Source of the DNA: Sipunculus nudus
Taxonomy: Eukaryota > Annelida > Sipuncula > Golfingiida > Sipunculidae
NCBI GenBank assembly: GCA_026874595.1
Contig: CM049317.1
Span: 17,409,382 to 17,473,381 of the forward strand
DNA: 64,000 nt
Reading direction: 5' to 3'
Below, one piece after another: positions 14,263 through 25,993 of the stretch (within the stretch, counting starts at the first letter, position 1; the number at the start of each line of letters is the position of its first letter). The notes under the pieces are model-generated. The model made no database searches, was not told the origin of the DNA, and saw nothing but the letters and a program-made list of their open reading frames with translations. The position numbers were made by a program, and so were the translations under genes.

Positions 14263-14417
14263 CAGTAAAACCTAAATAAAACCCGTATCTGTTTAACGAC
14301 CACTTGTTCACAGTCCCGAATATTTTTTTTTATATTAGCCCTCGTTAAGACGACCAACGCGAATGTGCGCCATGTTATCAAGGTCTCATTGGTGGTCGTC
14401 AATTCGAGGTTTTACTA
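14263..14417. mobile_element. Tigger/pogo-type MITE, longer form
   Basis: It begins 'cagtaaaacctaaataaaac' and ends 'ggtggtcgtcaattcgaggt' plus 'tttacta', so the termini are inverted repeats of the same type as the 103-bp MITE next to it, with a ~50-bp longer middle. About 65 bases of flank ('tacttaaggtattgat' through 'acgcctgt') recur after the next MITE, so MITE and flank were probably duplicated together. Confidence 0.7.
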
Positions 14418-14483
14418 TACTTAAGGTATTGATATTTGTCAAACGCGCTCTCATCATACATCAAGAACGTACGCCTGTTAATA

Positions 14484-14586
14484 CAGTAAAATCAAAATAT
14501 ACGACCTCGCTTAGAAGACTAACGTTACCAAATGTGCACCATGTTACCAAGGTTCCATTGGTGGTCGTAAATTTGAGGTTTTACTG
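14484..14586. mobile_element. Tigger/pogo-type MITE, complete copy
   Basis: 103 bp flanked by TA on both sides. It starts CAGTAAAA and ends TTTTACTG, with ~25-bp imperfect terminal inverted repeats (left 'cagtaaaatcaaaatatacg', right complement 'cagtaaaacctcaaatttac'). It has no coding capacity. A Tigger/pogo-type transposase relic lies at 24749-25520, but I cannot show that it mobilised this family. Confidence 0.8.
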
Positions 14587-15399
14587 TACTTAAAGTATTG
14601 ATGTCTATAAAATGTGCCCTCATCATACATCAAGAAAGTACGCCTGTGCATGTATTTAGAGAGGTAAATGCTCACCATAATCATTAGAAGTGTTTGGATG
14701 TTTCTTTATATTTTCATATCTGTAAAATTTCGTAAATGTAAGAAACTGAGTGTTGGGACAGAGATTTCACAGTTCTCTTAAATATTTTGAACCCTTTTTT
14801 GTTTCCTGTTGTACATTCAAACTACACATATAAGTTTCTCAGGGAAATCAGTGTAAACTTCACAAAAAAAAACAAACAAAAGAATCTTTTAAACAGGACC
14901 GACTCATGTTGTTAATTTTTAGGTGCTTTTGAGGAAAAGAGGGATAGAGTGGACCATAGCATATCTTTTTTAAAGAGACTTCCTTGCTTTAATAACAAAA
15001 CGCTAGTCAAAACAATCAGACTCAGTTTAAAAATGTACACGTCTCTTAGAACGCAATCTGGATGCATTAACCATTATAAAAACAGCAAACCTGATCAGTC
15101 ATACCGCAAAGTATGTTCCCTGGGATTGTGGTGGAGGCATTTATAAATTGAAGCTATTACAAAGACTATACATACTTGAACACGTATCTGATCTTTTTTA
15201 TACTGCGGTTGCCTCCTGTTTCTCGAGGGTTTCACATTTGCGATATTCAAAAAGGAAAAATATCGTAAAGAAAACCTACGTGCATAAACAACCTAATCGT
15301 CGAGTTTGAACTTTAAACCCCATAATAGTAATATTTCTTATTTTACCGGTAAATACTATATGTAAACACTCTAAATCAAAAACATAAAAATAACAAAAA

Positions 15400-16130
15400 A
15401 TATTATATTAGATCTCTCCTTGGGTCCCGTCTAATCTTTCTGATTGTGAGTACTTTTTGAACAGTTCAAAACAAGGTAAAATGAAAATCACGAATTATAA
15501 GAAAGTTTTTTTTAAATCTTTTTCTTATTTTCTATTTTTAATCAGTTTTTTTTACCAGATAGTCACGACATACGGTATTGTACGTCATATTTTATTACCA
15601 TAATATAGGAATTACTTATATTATTTTATCTAATCTAATAAAATAAGGGAACATAAGGGGGTTTTTCGTACCCAAGTGACATATCACTACCAACCCGGAT
15701 TATGTCGGATTTGTCGGATACACACCAAAGTCTAATCAATTCCTCATTTACCAATCCCTATAGAGCCCTACAAATGAGCAAGTTATGTTGTGATGAAACA
15801 CATACGAATGAACCCACCTTCCATGTCTTATATAATGTCTCACTGCATAATGTGGGCTACCTCATAACTACAGCGAAACTACATAATGGCCTGTCCTGAA
15901 AACAAAACAAAAAAACAATTTACCTTAGTATATTGTGGATGGTAATCAAAGTGCGCGGCGTCCTTTCATTTTCGCGAATAATTATTATTATCCGATATAT
16001 AATGATCCGCATAGTTTAATAAACTAAAGGTTTAGCCAGCCAAAACTCATGCCACTGACAGTTGGCATCTCCTCTCCTCATCAACTTAATATTCATATAT
16101 TTCCTTTTGGTAATCATTTTTAAAACTTTT
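15400..16130. other. No gene seen
   Basis: AT-rich spacer. The 65-codon frame at 15702-15899 has no domain or splice context that I can recognise. Confidence 0.45.
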
Positions 16131-16136
16131 TTTGTG

Positions 16137-16206
16137 CCCCCCCCCCCATACAAGGCGATCCTCCCTCCAGCCCAGTCAGCCACCCCCTTAATCCGCCCCT
16201 AAATCT
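16137..16206. mobile_element. Possible transposon end with poly-C
   Basis: An 11-C tract is followed by 'ccccttaatccgcccctaaa'. On the minus strand this reads 'aggggcggattaagg', the same kind of sequence as 'aggggcggattcagg' beside the poly-G tract at 56155. A G-rich 'ggggcggat' end suggests a hAT-like or other non-autonomous element; no second end was found. Confidence 0.3.
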
Positions 16207-16209
16207 GCG

Positions 16210-18530
16210 TCCGCGGGCATCCAGTTAATGGCTGTAGGACCATAGGATCTTATCGCAGTCATTGGCAATTAACAACTAATTAAAAAAGTAATGATGCAGT
16301 TGAAAATTACCCTTACATTCACTATAATCAGAACATAATTTAATAACGCAATATTTAACTGTATATATTTATTGCGAAAGTGTAGCGTGCCGTGATGACG
16401 ACGCTGACATACACTTAAGCGAGTAATAACTTGGTCTTCGCTAGCTTCCTAGCACGCTGGTTAGAAATTCAGATTATATTATAGAAAACGTGTACCTCAA
16501 TTTTACAGGCAGCATCTTAACACCTGATATTGCTAAGAAAAGTTAGACTTAACAAGACTTAAATAACAACATTTAATTGACAGTTGGAAAAAACAGAACA
16601 CTTATCTGAAGTTGACTTGGGACTTTGATGTGGTCCCTATATTTACCATTTTGTTACATCTAGTTTATATTTTTATATATTTATTTATATTTTAGAAAGT
16701 TAGAAGTCGATTGAAAAGACACATTGATATGTAGAAAAACACCATGTTAATAATTCATTGATGTTAAGATCTGACTGACGCAAAAAGGAGCTGTATTTTT
16801 TTATCATTAACATATAACACGTGATCGTAATATGCAAATCAACAAACAAACAAGACATAACAGCAAATCTGCTCAGATACTGAAGACTAAGCAACGCTCC
16901 GGAGCAATTTTTTTTTAGCCCATAATACATTTGTACTTCCGGCCGCTTACGACAACTATTGCGCAAAATAAAGAACCGCGGACAAGACAAATGGGAGTGC
17001 GGTTATTCTATGACTCAAGCTGTTCAATTTAACATCTATGAAATATTCGCTAACAGAATTCAAATTAAACGGCAATTCTCTGACTTTGAAAGACATTCAT
17101 TTTAAGTCCATTCATACATAGCTGTTCGTTCAGAACATAACAAAAATGATCAGTGTTTGCAAAAAAATTGAGTGTTGTATAATATAAAAATATTTACGAA
17201 ATGTTTTACATGGAGAATATTTTCTGGGGAACACATAGTAATAGTTGACCTTACAACCGGGAGAAAGATCATCTGCAATGCAGTTACTATTGATTGAACA
17301 TAGCATAAATATATATTATATTTCATACTGATAGAACAAGAAATGAAACTATATGCACTTATGTGCAAAAAAATATGCCTTTCGATTAATGCTGAGTACT
17401 CTGTCTCGCTTTTATTTTGAAATTAACCCTGATTATAATAGTAATAGGCGAGGTTTAAACAATACGTCTGTTATCCTTAGACTCCGTGAATCGGAAATGA
17501 GAATCTATCTACCGTTCCAGGTATCTGCCACACAGTAAATATATAAGCCTAGAGGAAATGTTGTAACGGTTCATCACCCCACTGCTTTGTCGGAGGCGAA
17601 GTAAAGGATAAAGTTCACCCCAAATAACATTGACCTCTGGAACCCCGGGATAATGAAATTTACAAATAATGATATTTCACAATGCTACATAATCCTGTAA
17701 GTTAAAATCATTATACATGGTAATCCAGATTACCTAAAAATGTGTTGAATTATTTATTTTGTTGTACATTAGTTCTCTATTGTTTCAGATTTTTAGTTGT
17801 TTAAACGTTTTCAGTAAATTTGCAATTAAACATACCAATTAGGACCGAAACTCAGTACCTTGCTACCTGACGGAGGTTGACATGTTATAAAACACCAGTG
17901 AATCCAACAATATGCGGATGAGGGCGCGGTAGTTCACAGTGTTTCAGCGACTTCTACTTCAAATATACGGGTCTAATGGCCACAACACTCTCAAGGCAGA
18001 TATGTTCCCAACTGAACAAGGATTAAACGATATTCTTATATTTCCGTTCCCTTTCAATCTCTGACCTTAGAAGAATATTGAATCTGGTCATGGGGATTAA
18101 AATCCTGTCACAAGTCAATTAGGGTAAACCGTCAGTTTGATAAAATATTTTTTTATTTAAAAAGAATAGTTTTCTTCTCATACAATGGTCGGTAAAAAGA
18201 GGTGATATAATCATCATCCCAATCGCAAGACCGATACTTCAAGACCAAGAAATTTTGGGACATGAGCAGTCGCCTCAAGTTGTCTGGTTGGGATGACCCC
18301 CAGTTGGTATACCGGATTTCCTGTCCGGATGTTTACGAATCCAGTAACCCTTATTAGCATGGTCCGATCCAGACGTCCAATAGGACTTGGAATCTGTCAC
18401 ATAATATAATCACTTAATATACGCCGTAACTTTTGTTTAATATGTTAATGTTTGATTAATTTGCACCCTACTTTTGAATCATTAAATTACATTTTATAGC
18501 GAATTGAGATTTTTCCTCCTTGTACACACA
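16210..18530. other. No gene seen
   Basis: 2.3 kb of AT-rich sequence. Open frames at 16700-16990 and 17150-17368 (minus) are low-complexity and lack splice or start support. Confidence 0.45.
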
Positions 18531-18532
18531 CA

Positions 18533-18535
<3 letters not shown>

Positions 18536-18578
<43 letters not shown>
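18536..18578. repeat. (TA)n microsatellite
   Basis: About 21 TA units after a short CA-rich lead-in. Confidence 0.95.
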
Positions 18579-18580
<2 letters not shown>

Positions 18581-18644
18581 CAATATAATACATTAAGGTT
18601 CAATACATCACAGTGAAAGTGCTCTACCGTACGGGGAGCATTAA

Positions 18645-18723
18645 TAATATTACACTATGTATATAGTTAGTTTGTTACAGTACTGTAGTACATCATGAAA
18701 TCAAGCTAACTATAAACATAGTA

Positions 18724-18731
<8 letters not shown>
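18645..18731. repeat. 30-bp inverted repeat (hairpin or MITE-like)
   Basis: Arms 18645-18674 and 18702-18731 are complementary at about 27 of 30 positions (left arm starts 'taatattacactatg'; right-arm complement 'taatattatactatg'), separated by 27 bases. The right arm runs directly into a (TA)n array and another (TA)n lies just upstream. It may be a palindromic TA-targeting MITE of ~87 bp. Confidence 0.8.

Positions 18732-18793
<62 letters not shown>
18729..18793. repeat. (TA)n microsatellite
   Basis: About 32 TA units following the right arm of the inverted repeat. Confidence 0.95.
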
Positions 18794-18799
<6 letters not shown>

Positions 18800-18802
<3 letters not shown>

Positions 18803-20800
18803 AAATGTCATTTTCAATAAATATTGTATGTTTCGATAAGCAAAATCAGTAATACAAGAGGTCGACATAGCTATTACAATCGTCTTCCCATAATTGATAC
18901 CTTAACACATATAATTATTCCTAAAGACTATGGCAGGATTATTTAAGCAACGCTTCGACCGAATTAAAAAAAGTGTTATACTGATTCAATGTTCCCATGT
19001 TTTACTGATTTTAGCTCGACGACGAAATGGTCGTTCGTCCGTCCGCCCGTTAACAGTCCGAGTTTAAAAACTGATGGACCTACGAATCGAAAATTTGTAT
19101 ATACATTTAGATTTTTTTTAAGTTCTACCAAACCAAAAGCTGGGTCACTACAACTTCGATTAAGGATAAATCTCCGTTTCCCAGTTAAAGCTTGTTGTGA
19201 CACTTCAAGAGTGCCGCCTTATATTAAAACCACTGGTGTTGTTTTGTGAATATTTGGCATAGATATTCTTTTATAAATTTCCCAGATACATGCTTGCAAT
19301 TAAGTCAATTTTGTGTAAATTTTAGAATTTATGGGCCTGAATAATGTATCTTGTCGAAACATCAGGAAATATATTTCTCACTTAACATGTATCTATGGAA
19401 TCTGGAAACTTTGAGTCAAGGAAAACATTTTATGTAATCAAAATTAAAATATATGCCAGCAAAAAATTAGATTGTTGTAGATTGTTTAAGTTATTAACAT
19501 ACATGTAAAATCAATACCTCAAATTTTGCTCAATTGTTAACTAACCATGGCACATTTTTGTACGGAAAGCATTGTTGTTTTTATTTTCACAGCATATACA
19601 CAGAAGGATTTACGCTTTTTAAATCTGTAACTTGGAAGGAATTGATACAAATGAGTAGGTTTCATTTAAGTTTACAAACACCAAGTCATGCATTGTTAAA
19701 ATCAATCCAACCCTGTACAATGAATGATGGGCAGTGAGTGCTCGAGCCCTCACCTGGCGAGCTGTTACGTATAAATTGTTTTTCCACCAAGGCAGCTAGC
19801 TCCCTTTGCTAAGCGGGCTGACTTCCCTAACCCCTATGTAGTGGATGCATGTTAGAAGAAAGTTATAATTTTATTATATTATTTTTCTTTCTTGAAGTTT
19901 GCTATATTTTTTAATCTGTTTTTGCACTTTAATAGGTTTAAAATGTGCGCACATTTAAATATGTGTCCATAATTTTATGTATAGCTGTAAAAGTGTGAAT
20001 GTTCATGTTGTGAGGACTTCCTTGCCTCAGAAGGGTTAAAACCGGTTTGTTTTTTTTTTTCTTAACATGTGTTAAATTGAGTATTAAATTATACTTGAGA
20101 TAATATTTAGCCTAATAATGTAAACCAACAATGTTTATACCTGATTCGAAAAGATAATTTTTATAAGTTTAACTGAACTTTTGTATTTTGGTTATTTGTT
20201 TTTGAAATAGTAATCCAAGGAATAACCTAGAAGATGCCATGTTGTGGAGTTTAGACATATAATTCTTAATGGGAATATTTCTTTTGAATTTTGTAATTTA
20301 AATAATAGTGAATTAAATGTGTATGTATAATTTGATATGACCAAACTAAGGATAAATGATGATGCAACTTCTAATTCTGAATTAACATATAATTTGCAGA
20401 TTTTTTATATTATGAATTTATGAATTTTAAATTAAAAATATTCAATATGATAAAATTTATTAATTAAATATCTCATTTGTTCTCCAGCCAAAAAAAATTT
20501 AAATGGGAAAATGATTTTAATATCATTCCCCTGCCTCAGCAGAAAGTAAAATAACGTTATTTGTCCTTTCTGTCCACCTGTTCGTCCATCTGCAAGTATG
20601 TCATATGCAACACAGTTTATTCAAAAACCTTAATTTTTTTTCATAGCAGTCATGGCCTACAAATGTCCACGTATTAAAAGTCTTGACCGAAACGAAAAGG
20701 AAATTAAAAATTAAAAAAAAAATATTTTGTGTGTGTGGCTTTTTAAAAGCAATACTATATCGTCTGAATATCTCATAAGATCACCAGTGAATCAATCATC
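18800..20800. other. AT-rich stretch, no exon seen
   Basis: 2 kb lying downstream (minus strand) of the lectin exon at 20809-21016. It should hold the next lectin exon if the gene is intact, but none was found. It has short patches of 'cgtccgtccgcccgttaaca' type (19037), a motif also seen near 46725, probably old transposon. Confidence 0.4.
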
Positions 20801-20808
20801 GATCTTAC

Positions 20809-21016
20809 CCTCGGCGTTTGTCATCCTGACAGCATTTCTCAAATTCCGATTCTTCACTTGTTTCAATGTTCAGTAATTCGCCAGATAGAACATTACAAGC
20901 AGGATTAGCAATTACCCTTGGCCGATCAAAATAAAGTTGCCTGTAGCAGGATATCAGAGAAGATTCCTGGCTGTGTATGAAGGGATGTTCATAGCCAGAA
21001 GGGCAACGGTTTTGAC
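20809..21016 (-). CDS. C-type lectin domain, first-half exon
   Basis: A 208-nt exon on the minus strand. The acceptor is a long T-run ending 'ttttacatcag' and the donor is 'gagg|gtaaga' or one base shorter. It reads GQNRCPSGYEHPFIH..., then SCYRQLYF, then PACNVLSGELLNIETSEESE. This is the N-terminal half of a C-type lectin domain: CPxGY, SCY, the alpha-2 Cys, and the L-x-x-I-E-T-x-E-E-x-x-F motif. After SEESEF the frame gives KCCQDD, but the frame shifted by a 2-base loss reads LRNAVRMTNAE, as expected for the domain, so the exon appears frameshifted (or the sequence has an error). Secreted or cell-surface carbohydrate recognition is the family role; the calcium-binding half is not here. Confidence 0.75.
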
Positions 21017-21029
21017 CTGATGTAAAATG

Positions 21030-22210
21030 CAGAAAAAAAAACACAATTTGACAGATTTCTACTTGGTTGATTGTGTAAAAGGGCGGGTTTTAATAAACCT
21101 GTTAAGATTTTAGTCTTGGCTTGGTTTTTGATTTGCGATGTCGGATTAAACGACTCTCCATGCCGTTCATATCGCGGTCTAACTCAAGGCTGCATCTGTC
21201 TTGTCCGTAAATAACAATACTCACATCGTCTTACTCAGTGTGATGGTCCAAAAGTTTTGGTTTTCAATTTCAACGAGTATACATAATCAAATGCAGCATG
21301 CTTTGCAGCTGTCATACGTCTACAAGGCAGGGCTCTATTACGAAGAAAATACCGTTGCATTACCGAAAAGTTTTCTTGTGACTGTCCATGAATTATAACA
21401 TATTTTTATAACCTTTAACAATATTGTACCTCGATACTCCTTCAAGACTTACCATAACTTATCTTGGGTTACCAAAGCAATAGGATATATATCAAGATTG
21501 TCCTCAAAACAGTCTTGGTAATTAAAACCGAACTCCAAGAATCGTCTTGAGCATAATACTGTCTTGGGATGTAAATTGAAATCCACCCCTGACGTGAGTT
21601 ATATATCGATGTTACACATGATTTAGGTTTGGGAGCAGATAAAATCACTTTGTTACGATTGTGACGTCATAATTGTTAATATGACGAGTCAAATGTGCTA
21701 TTCGACACAAGTCCAAATGAGGCAATAGTCACTTCAGTCGGCACATATAATAAATGATACCGAAGGTTCTTTTTAAACAAAACATTTGTGGGAATCGTTA
21801 AATATAGTTAAGTGGACAAACAGGATGAGTGGAGGGAGGGGGACTAAAGTTCAGAAAGTCAAGAATATGTGCTTAAACTGTTCATTTGCTTTTTATCCAT
21901 GTGTATAATTACCGAATATCGTGTTGCTCTTCGATTCACGTGACTTCAGAGAGTGGATCATCTCCAATACCATTATAATTTGACATGGAATCATATAATT
22001 ACTGCATTCTCTTTCACAACTAGCGGACCACCTGCGTCTCAGGAAATGTTTTGTTGATTGAATTCCCCGTCGTGGGTCTGTTTGGATGGCTCAGGGGTTG
22101 AGACTTTTCTGAACACAGACCGTTTTGAAGCTAGTGCTTGGCTAGCTGTAAAGAAAACATGAAGTTCAACAGTACTGTACAAAATATGTTATTTTTATAT
22201 CTAATAGTTT
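21030..22210. other. Intron of the lectin gene
   Basis: Sequence between the two lectin exons. I looked on the minus strand for the missing WND/EPN-type lectin exon and did not find it. A block with repeated 'ccaagac' or 'gtcttgg' motifs (21500-21570) looks like an old repeat. Confidence 0.4.
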
Positions 22211-22218
22211 TTACTTAC

Positions 22219-22282
22219 GCGGTCCAGACCCACTTCCACTCGTGCCTCTGGTCAGACCCGGAGCTCCAGAATTTTTGGATAT
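22219..22282 (-). CDS. C-type lectin domain, middle exon
   Basis: A 64-nt minus-strand exon with an excellent acceptor ('ttcattttatttccag') and donor ('accgc|gtaagt'). It enters in phase 1 and leaves in phase 2, reading IQKFWSSGSDQRHEWKWVWT. That matches the 'FWxGxSDxxxEGxWxW' strand of invertebrate C-type lectin domains (WIGL region). On this strand it lies upstream of the first-half exon at 20809-21016, so the two must belong to successive lectin domains of one gene or to a rearranged gene. The overlapping plus-strand frame at 22138-22464 is a shadow. Confidence 0.75.
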
Positions 22283-22796
22283 CTGGAAATAAAATGAAAA
22301 GACAACATAGGCTACGGAACATCCAGGGAGTAGGTTGCGTTCATGCCCAGCCCTCTCCCAGCCACCTCAACACAAACCTTCAGACCAAGAGGGGAAAATC
22401 ACGTTTAATATTATTACTACAATCCCCTTCTAGGCAGAATGGTAGGCATATCGATTACATTTAAAAACAAGTGACACATTGGTCATGATGCTCAGCTAAC
22501 TAAGAAGTTATTCACAAAACGCCATAGAAAGTATCCCGATTCAACTGAAGCTTAGCTCGGAGGGTATGGGTAACAGAGACCTAAATGTCAAGTTAGAAGA
22601 TTCTAGGTTCAGTGGTTAACGGACAATAGCTGCTTTTAATGTGTCAAAAAATGGAAAAGAAATTGTAAATAATAGAGGAAAAAGCAGGAAATTATGAAAC
22701 TCTCCATGATCAATATGTATGCACAGAATCATGGTGATCAATGCAGTAGTTTTTCAGATACTGAAGTTTTTGTATCAAACCTTTTTTAAAATTCTT

Positions 22797-22807
22797 GGGG
22801 GGGGGGG
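22797..22807. repeat. Poly-G tract
   Basis: Run of 11 G. The surrounding 22300-23380 holds no exon I can support. Confidence 0.9.
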
Positions 22808-23384
22808 CATGACTTTCAGTCAGCTGAGCTAAACAATGACAAACTTGCCTGGTTATCAAGAAAGCCGCTTATAAACAAATATATATATTCAGGTTAATAC
22901 TCGACCAAGAAAACATTTGCAAATTGTTCCCATGTTTTTAGGATATGTAAATGAAAATGTTAATTTCAATGGTAAATGTGTCCTACATTAATTCAAATTG
23001 GATCGTTCAATTAGTTCTTTAGATTAGTTCCGGGAAACGGATAGTCCCCCTCACAAACAGAACCCAGCTCGGTCGTTACGCCACCGTGAAGGGGCTCTAC
23101 TAAGCAGAATAGTAATTGTATTGAATTCATCCACATGAAGAACATTAAATGCCACATTTACGGAATATGGAAATCCCACGTTAAGTTTTTGGAGTGATTA
23201 TTCTAACAGCCGTTTTCTCGTATGCATACATTCCTCAGAACATGTTATTCCCATAAAATTTTGCTAATTTGTTTATGGCCACTGATCACTTGATTTATCA
23301 TTAACATCTGGTGGGTAGGTCGAACGCTGACTCCATGGACACGGACTCCAGATCAAATCTTTCCATGATTAATGCTAGTGATTA

Positions 23385-23640
23385 GTGCACCTTTATTATT
23401 ACCAAGTGTCTTGGCAGTGTCAGGTGATATGTCAGCTATGTCTTATACAGTTATTACTAAAACGTATGTCTATACGTTTATCATATAAACACATTTCTTC
23501 TTCTCTTTCTTCTTCTTCTTCTTCTTCTTATTATTTTTATTATTATTTATTTTTATTTAAACATTGCAGATTAATTATTCCATGTGATTGTTTCTAGGCG
23601 TTCCCATAATGATGCATTAACATGTAACGTTAAAGGTCCG
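23385..23640. repeat. Fragment of dispersed repeat family
   Basis: 'gtgtcaggtgatatgtcagc' and 'atgtcttatacagttattac', followed by a T/A trinucleotide-rich patch, parallel 43190-43400 ('gtgacaggtcagcaatgtct', 'tatacagtactactaac', then AGT/AAT repeats). This is a short, diverged copy of the family found at 42945 and 46850. It contains (CTT)n near 23500. Confidence 0.5.
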
Positions 23641-24267
23641 CACATATGTATTTAAAAATATAATAAATATGATTATTTTAGCTTTTTAATCGAAATGTTT
23701 TATAGATTAAGCCAGTATATAAAGGCTTGCATAAATGTATTTTTATGCAAGACGAAGAAACAATCCATAAAATATCCCTCATGATTTGCATCAATAAGAA
23801 AAGCCACTAAGACTGGCAAATGAGAGCCATGGTCTCATTCCCTGTACACAAAATGTCCCTTGGTGAGCTTGTGGGGGAGGTTATATCGTTGCCCGCCGCA
23901 TACATTCCAAAATCGAGAGTCAGTCAAGTATCAAACTGAAATATAACTTAAATCTGCATGAACTCTTCAAAGGTGGAGTACCGGGACTGCCATTCAATGT
24001 CTTGAACGTTTTGTGTGTGTTTGTGCCTCATGGCTCTTTGATCGACGCTGTGATGGTATTGTGAACTGCATCATTAACAAGTTGTAGTGTCTTAACTTTA
24101 CAGCTATTTGAAGAAGAAAACGAAAGGGTAAACAAACGTCGTGTGCTTAGTGGCTCATAATTTCGAAACAAAGAAAGGAATAATTATTAGCAATAAGAGG
24201 AACAAGCGAAACAAAGAAATATATGATGCTATTTGAAATAGGAGTTTCTATTTGATATTTGGATGCG

Positions 24268-24535
24268 TCATAAAATGATAACTCCTAAAAGAATGACAAT
24301 CGTGATTCGGCCATGGTGACCAGTTATACGTAATTTATGTTGACAAGGCTCATACTCATCAAGCTCGGTGGCTCTGTCGCTCAACTCGAGGTCATGCCGC
24401 TTTAATGTTCGGATAAAAGATGTGCACAGTGCATCAATCGTAACTACAGCCGTTATGTGCGGGTACATATTTAATGCCGGCAAGGATCTTTCCCATAAAG
24501 CTCGATGGTTTACAAACCAGGTCCGTTACTAACTA
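24268..24535 (-). other. Unassigned open frame with hydrophobic end
   Basis: About 85 codons are open on the minus strand (RTWFVNHRALWERSLP... near the start, TELDEYEPCQHKLRI in the middle), ending in a hydrophobic ITIVILLGVIIL just before the stop. A C-terminal hydrophobic tail could be a membrane anchor, but no start, acceptor or family is evident. It may be a transposon fragment. Confidence 0.2.
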
Positions 24536-24748
24536 ATTTGCCTTTCTTCTCTCACCGAAATATCATTTCGAAATGAGAAGTTATTAATTAACCAAACTTA
24601 ATTGATTCCTTACTCTTGATTTACCTGGGGTAATGATACAGGCCTCGAAATAAAGGATGGAAGACGGTATCCTTCAGACTGACTCTCTTATATACCATAG
24701 AGTGTGATACACTTCTTTACTGCTTCAATTGTTCGTGTTATGTTTGCT

Positions 24749-25520
24749 ATGGCAGCGCGGCCTGATAAGCGTAAGCTTGATATGAGGACCATTGAGCAAA
24801 ACTACGAAGCACTATCTAAGGTGAAACTTAGTGGCAAGATCAAGACAGATTGCAAAGGACTTCAACATTTCCGCCAACACGCTGAGTAAATGGACAAAGA
24901 ATGCTGAGAAGATTAAGGCGGCCTATGCTGACCACAAGTTCCGACCACAACGCAAACGCATGCGAGTGGCCAAGGCGGACGACTTGAAGCAGGGACTGCT
25001 AACATGGTTAAACTCTACTCGTTCACAGGACATCCCAGTCAGTGGACCCATACTGCATGCCATGGAGGAAGACCTCACAGTCAAGTTAGTGGTTGCCAAC
25101 TTTAAATGCAGCAAAGGATGGCTGCTGCGTTTCAAGAAGCGAAAAAACATCACCGTCTGCTCCTTGTGTGGTGAGGAGAATGCTGTGGGCTCTGCTCTCG
25201 TCGACAACTTGAAGACTACAGCTCTACCGAGCCTACTGGAGGAGTAGGCCCCCGAGGACATCTATAACCCAGGCGAGACAATACTGTTCTTTTGTCTTCT
25301 ACCTAGCAAGTCGCTGACTGCCAAGCGAGACACGTGCCATGGCGGCAAGCGATAACAAATCTAACTAATTAACTTAAAGCCCGGGAGCTTTGAAAATGTC
25401 CGCACGCTACCAATAGCCTACAGAGCAAACAAGAAAGCCTGGATGAGGTCAGTGCTCTTCACATAGTGAGTGCGCAAGCTAGAAAAGAGTGTCATCGCAA
25501 GAGACGCAGCATCGCCTTAG
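24749..25520 (+). pseudogene. Tigger/pogo transposase relic
   Basis: The N-terminal part of a pogo/Tigger (CENP-B-like) transposase. It starts ATG-AARPDKRKLDMRTIEQNYEA, then changes frame near 24835 into the helix-turn-helix segment RQIAKDFNISANTLSKW. A second DNA-binding helix region follows, ending GWLLRFKKRKNITV. A TAG (25245) interrupts just before APEDIYNPGETILFF, where the family has the first catalytic Asp (NADET); here it is Gly. A TAA and a deletion follow GGKR, then FENVRTLPIAYRANKKAWM, more stops, and VRKLEK. The C-terminal half with the other catalytic acids is missing. At least one frameshift, several stops and the lost Asp make it dead. Confidence 0.9.
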
Positions 25521-25524
25521 TAGT

Positions 25525-25985
25525 GTACTGAAAATGATCTGAGCAAATCATTTGATTGTCTATGTGATTTAATACATGTATGTGCTCATATTTTACTTTC
25601 TTGATTTACCAAATCCTTTTTTGGTGGTGCTTATATGCATTTTTTATAAGTTTTCTGTATGACTGCACATTAACCTGAATAAGCTATTTGGTAATTATTC
25701 ACTTGTCCATTTCCCGGAAAGAGGACCATAAGTTACGGTGATTTATTGATACTAAATAAACCTTTAGCGAAACCTTATTATTATAATGCCCCACATATAC
25801 TCTCGAAGGTAGCCTACAGTAATTCCAATTGAGCTGCTTTGGAATTCCTTTTTAGGACATATTAATTATTGCTAATATACACTTTCAAGTAATCACTCCT
25901 ATTGTTTCTATATTAGAGTTCAAAGTAAAAAGAGCTGAGCATATAGATTTCAACCATAAGAGCGGATAAAGTGATATCACAGTTT
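25525..25985. other. No gene seen
   Basis: AT-rich spacer between transposon relics. Confidence 0.5.
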
Positions 25986-25993
25986 TACAAATA

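Larger units (their letters stand above)
11295..15360. repeat. 4.1-kb tandem duplication, copy B
   Basis: Second copy of the block, beginning within ~30 bases of the end of copy A, so the arrangement is a direct tandem duplication. It differs by a long (TA)n array (12883-12938), a second MITE (14263-14417), and replacement of the exon-like segment found in copy A at 9676. A plus-strand 'gaacttg|gtaagt' here matches 'caagtg|gtaagg' in copy A, and the minus-strand 'gtaagt' near 12226/8067 is kept in both, but neither copy keeps a consistent reading frame. Confidence 0.85.

Noticed and set aside
22138-22464. Plus-strand frame with a signal-peptide-like start
   Set aside because: It is antisense to the lectin exon and its acceptor, which have much stronger evidence.
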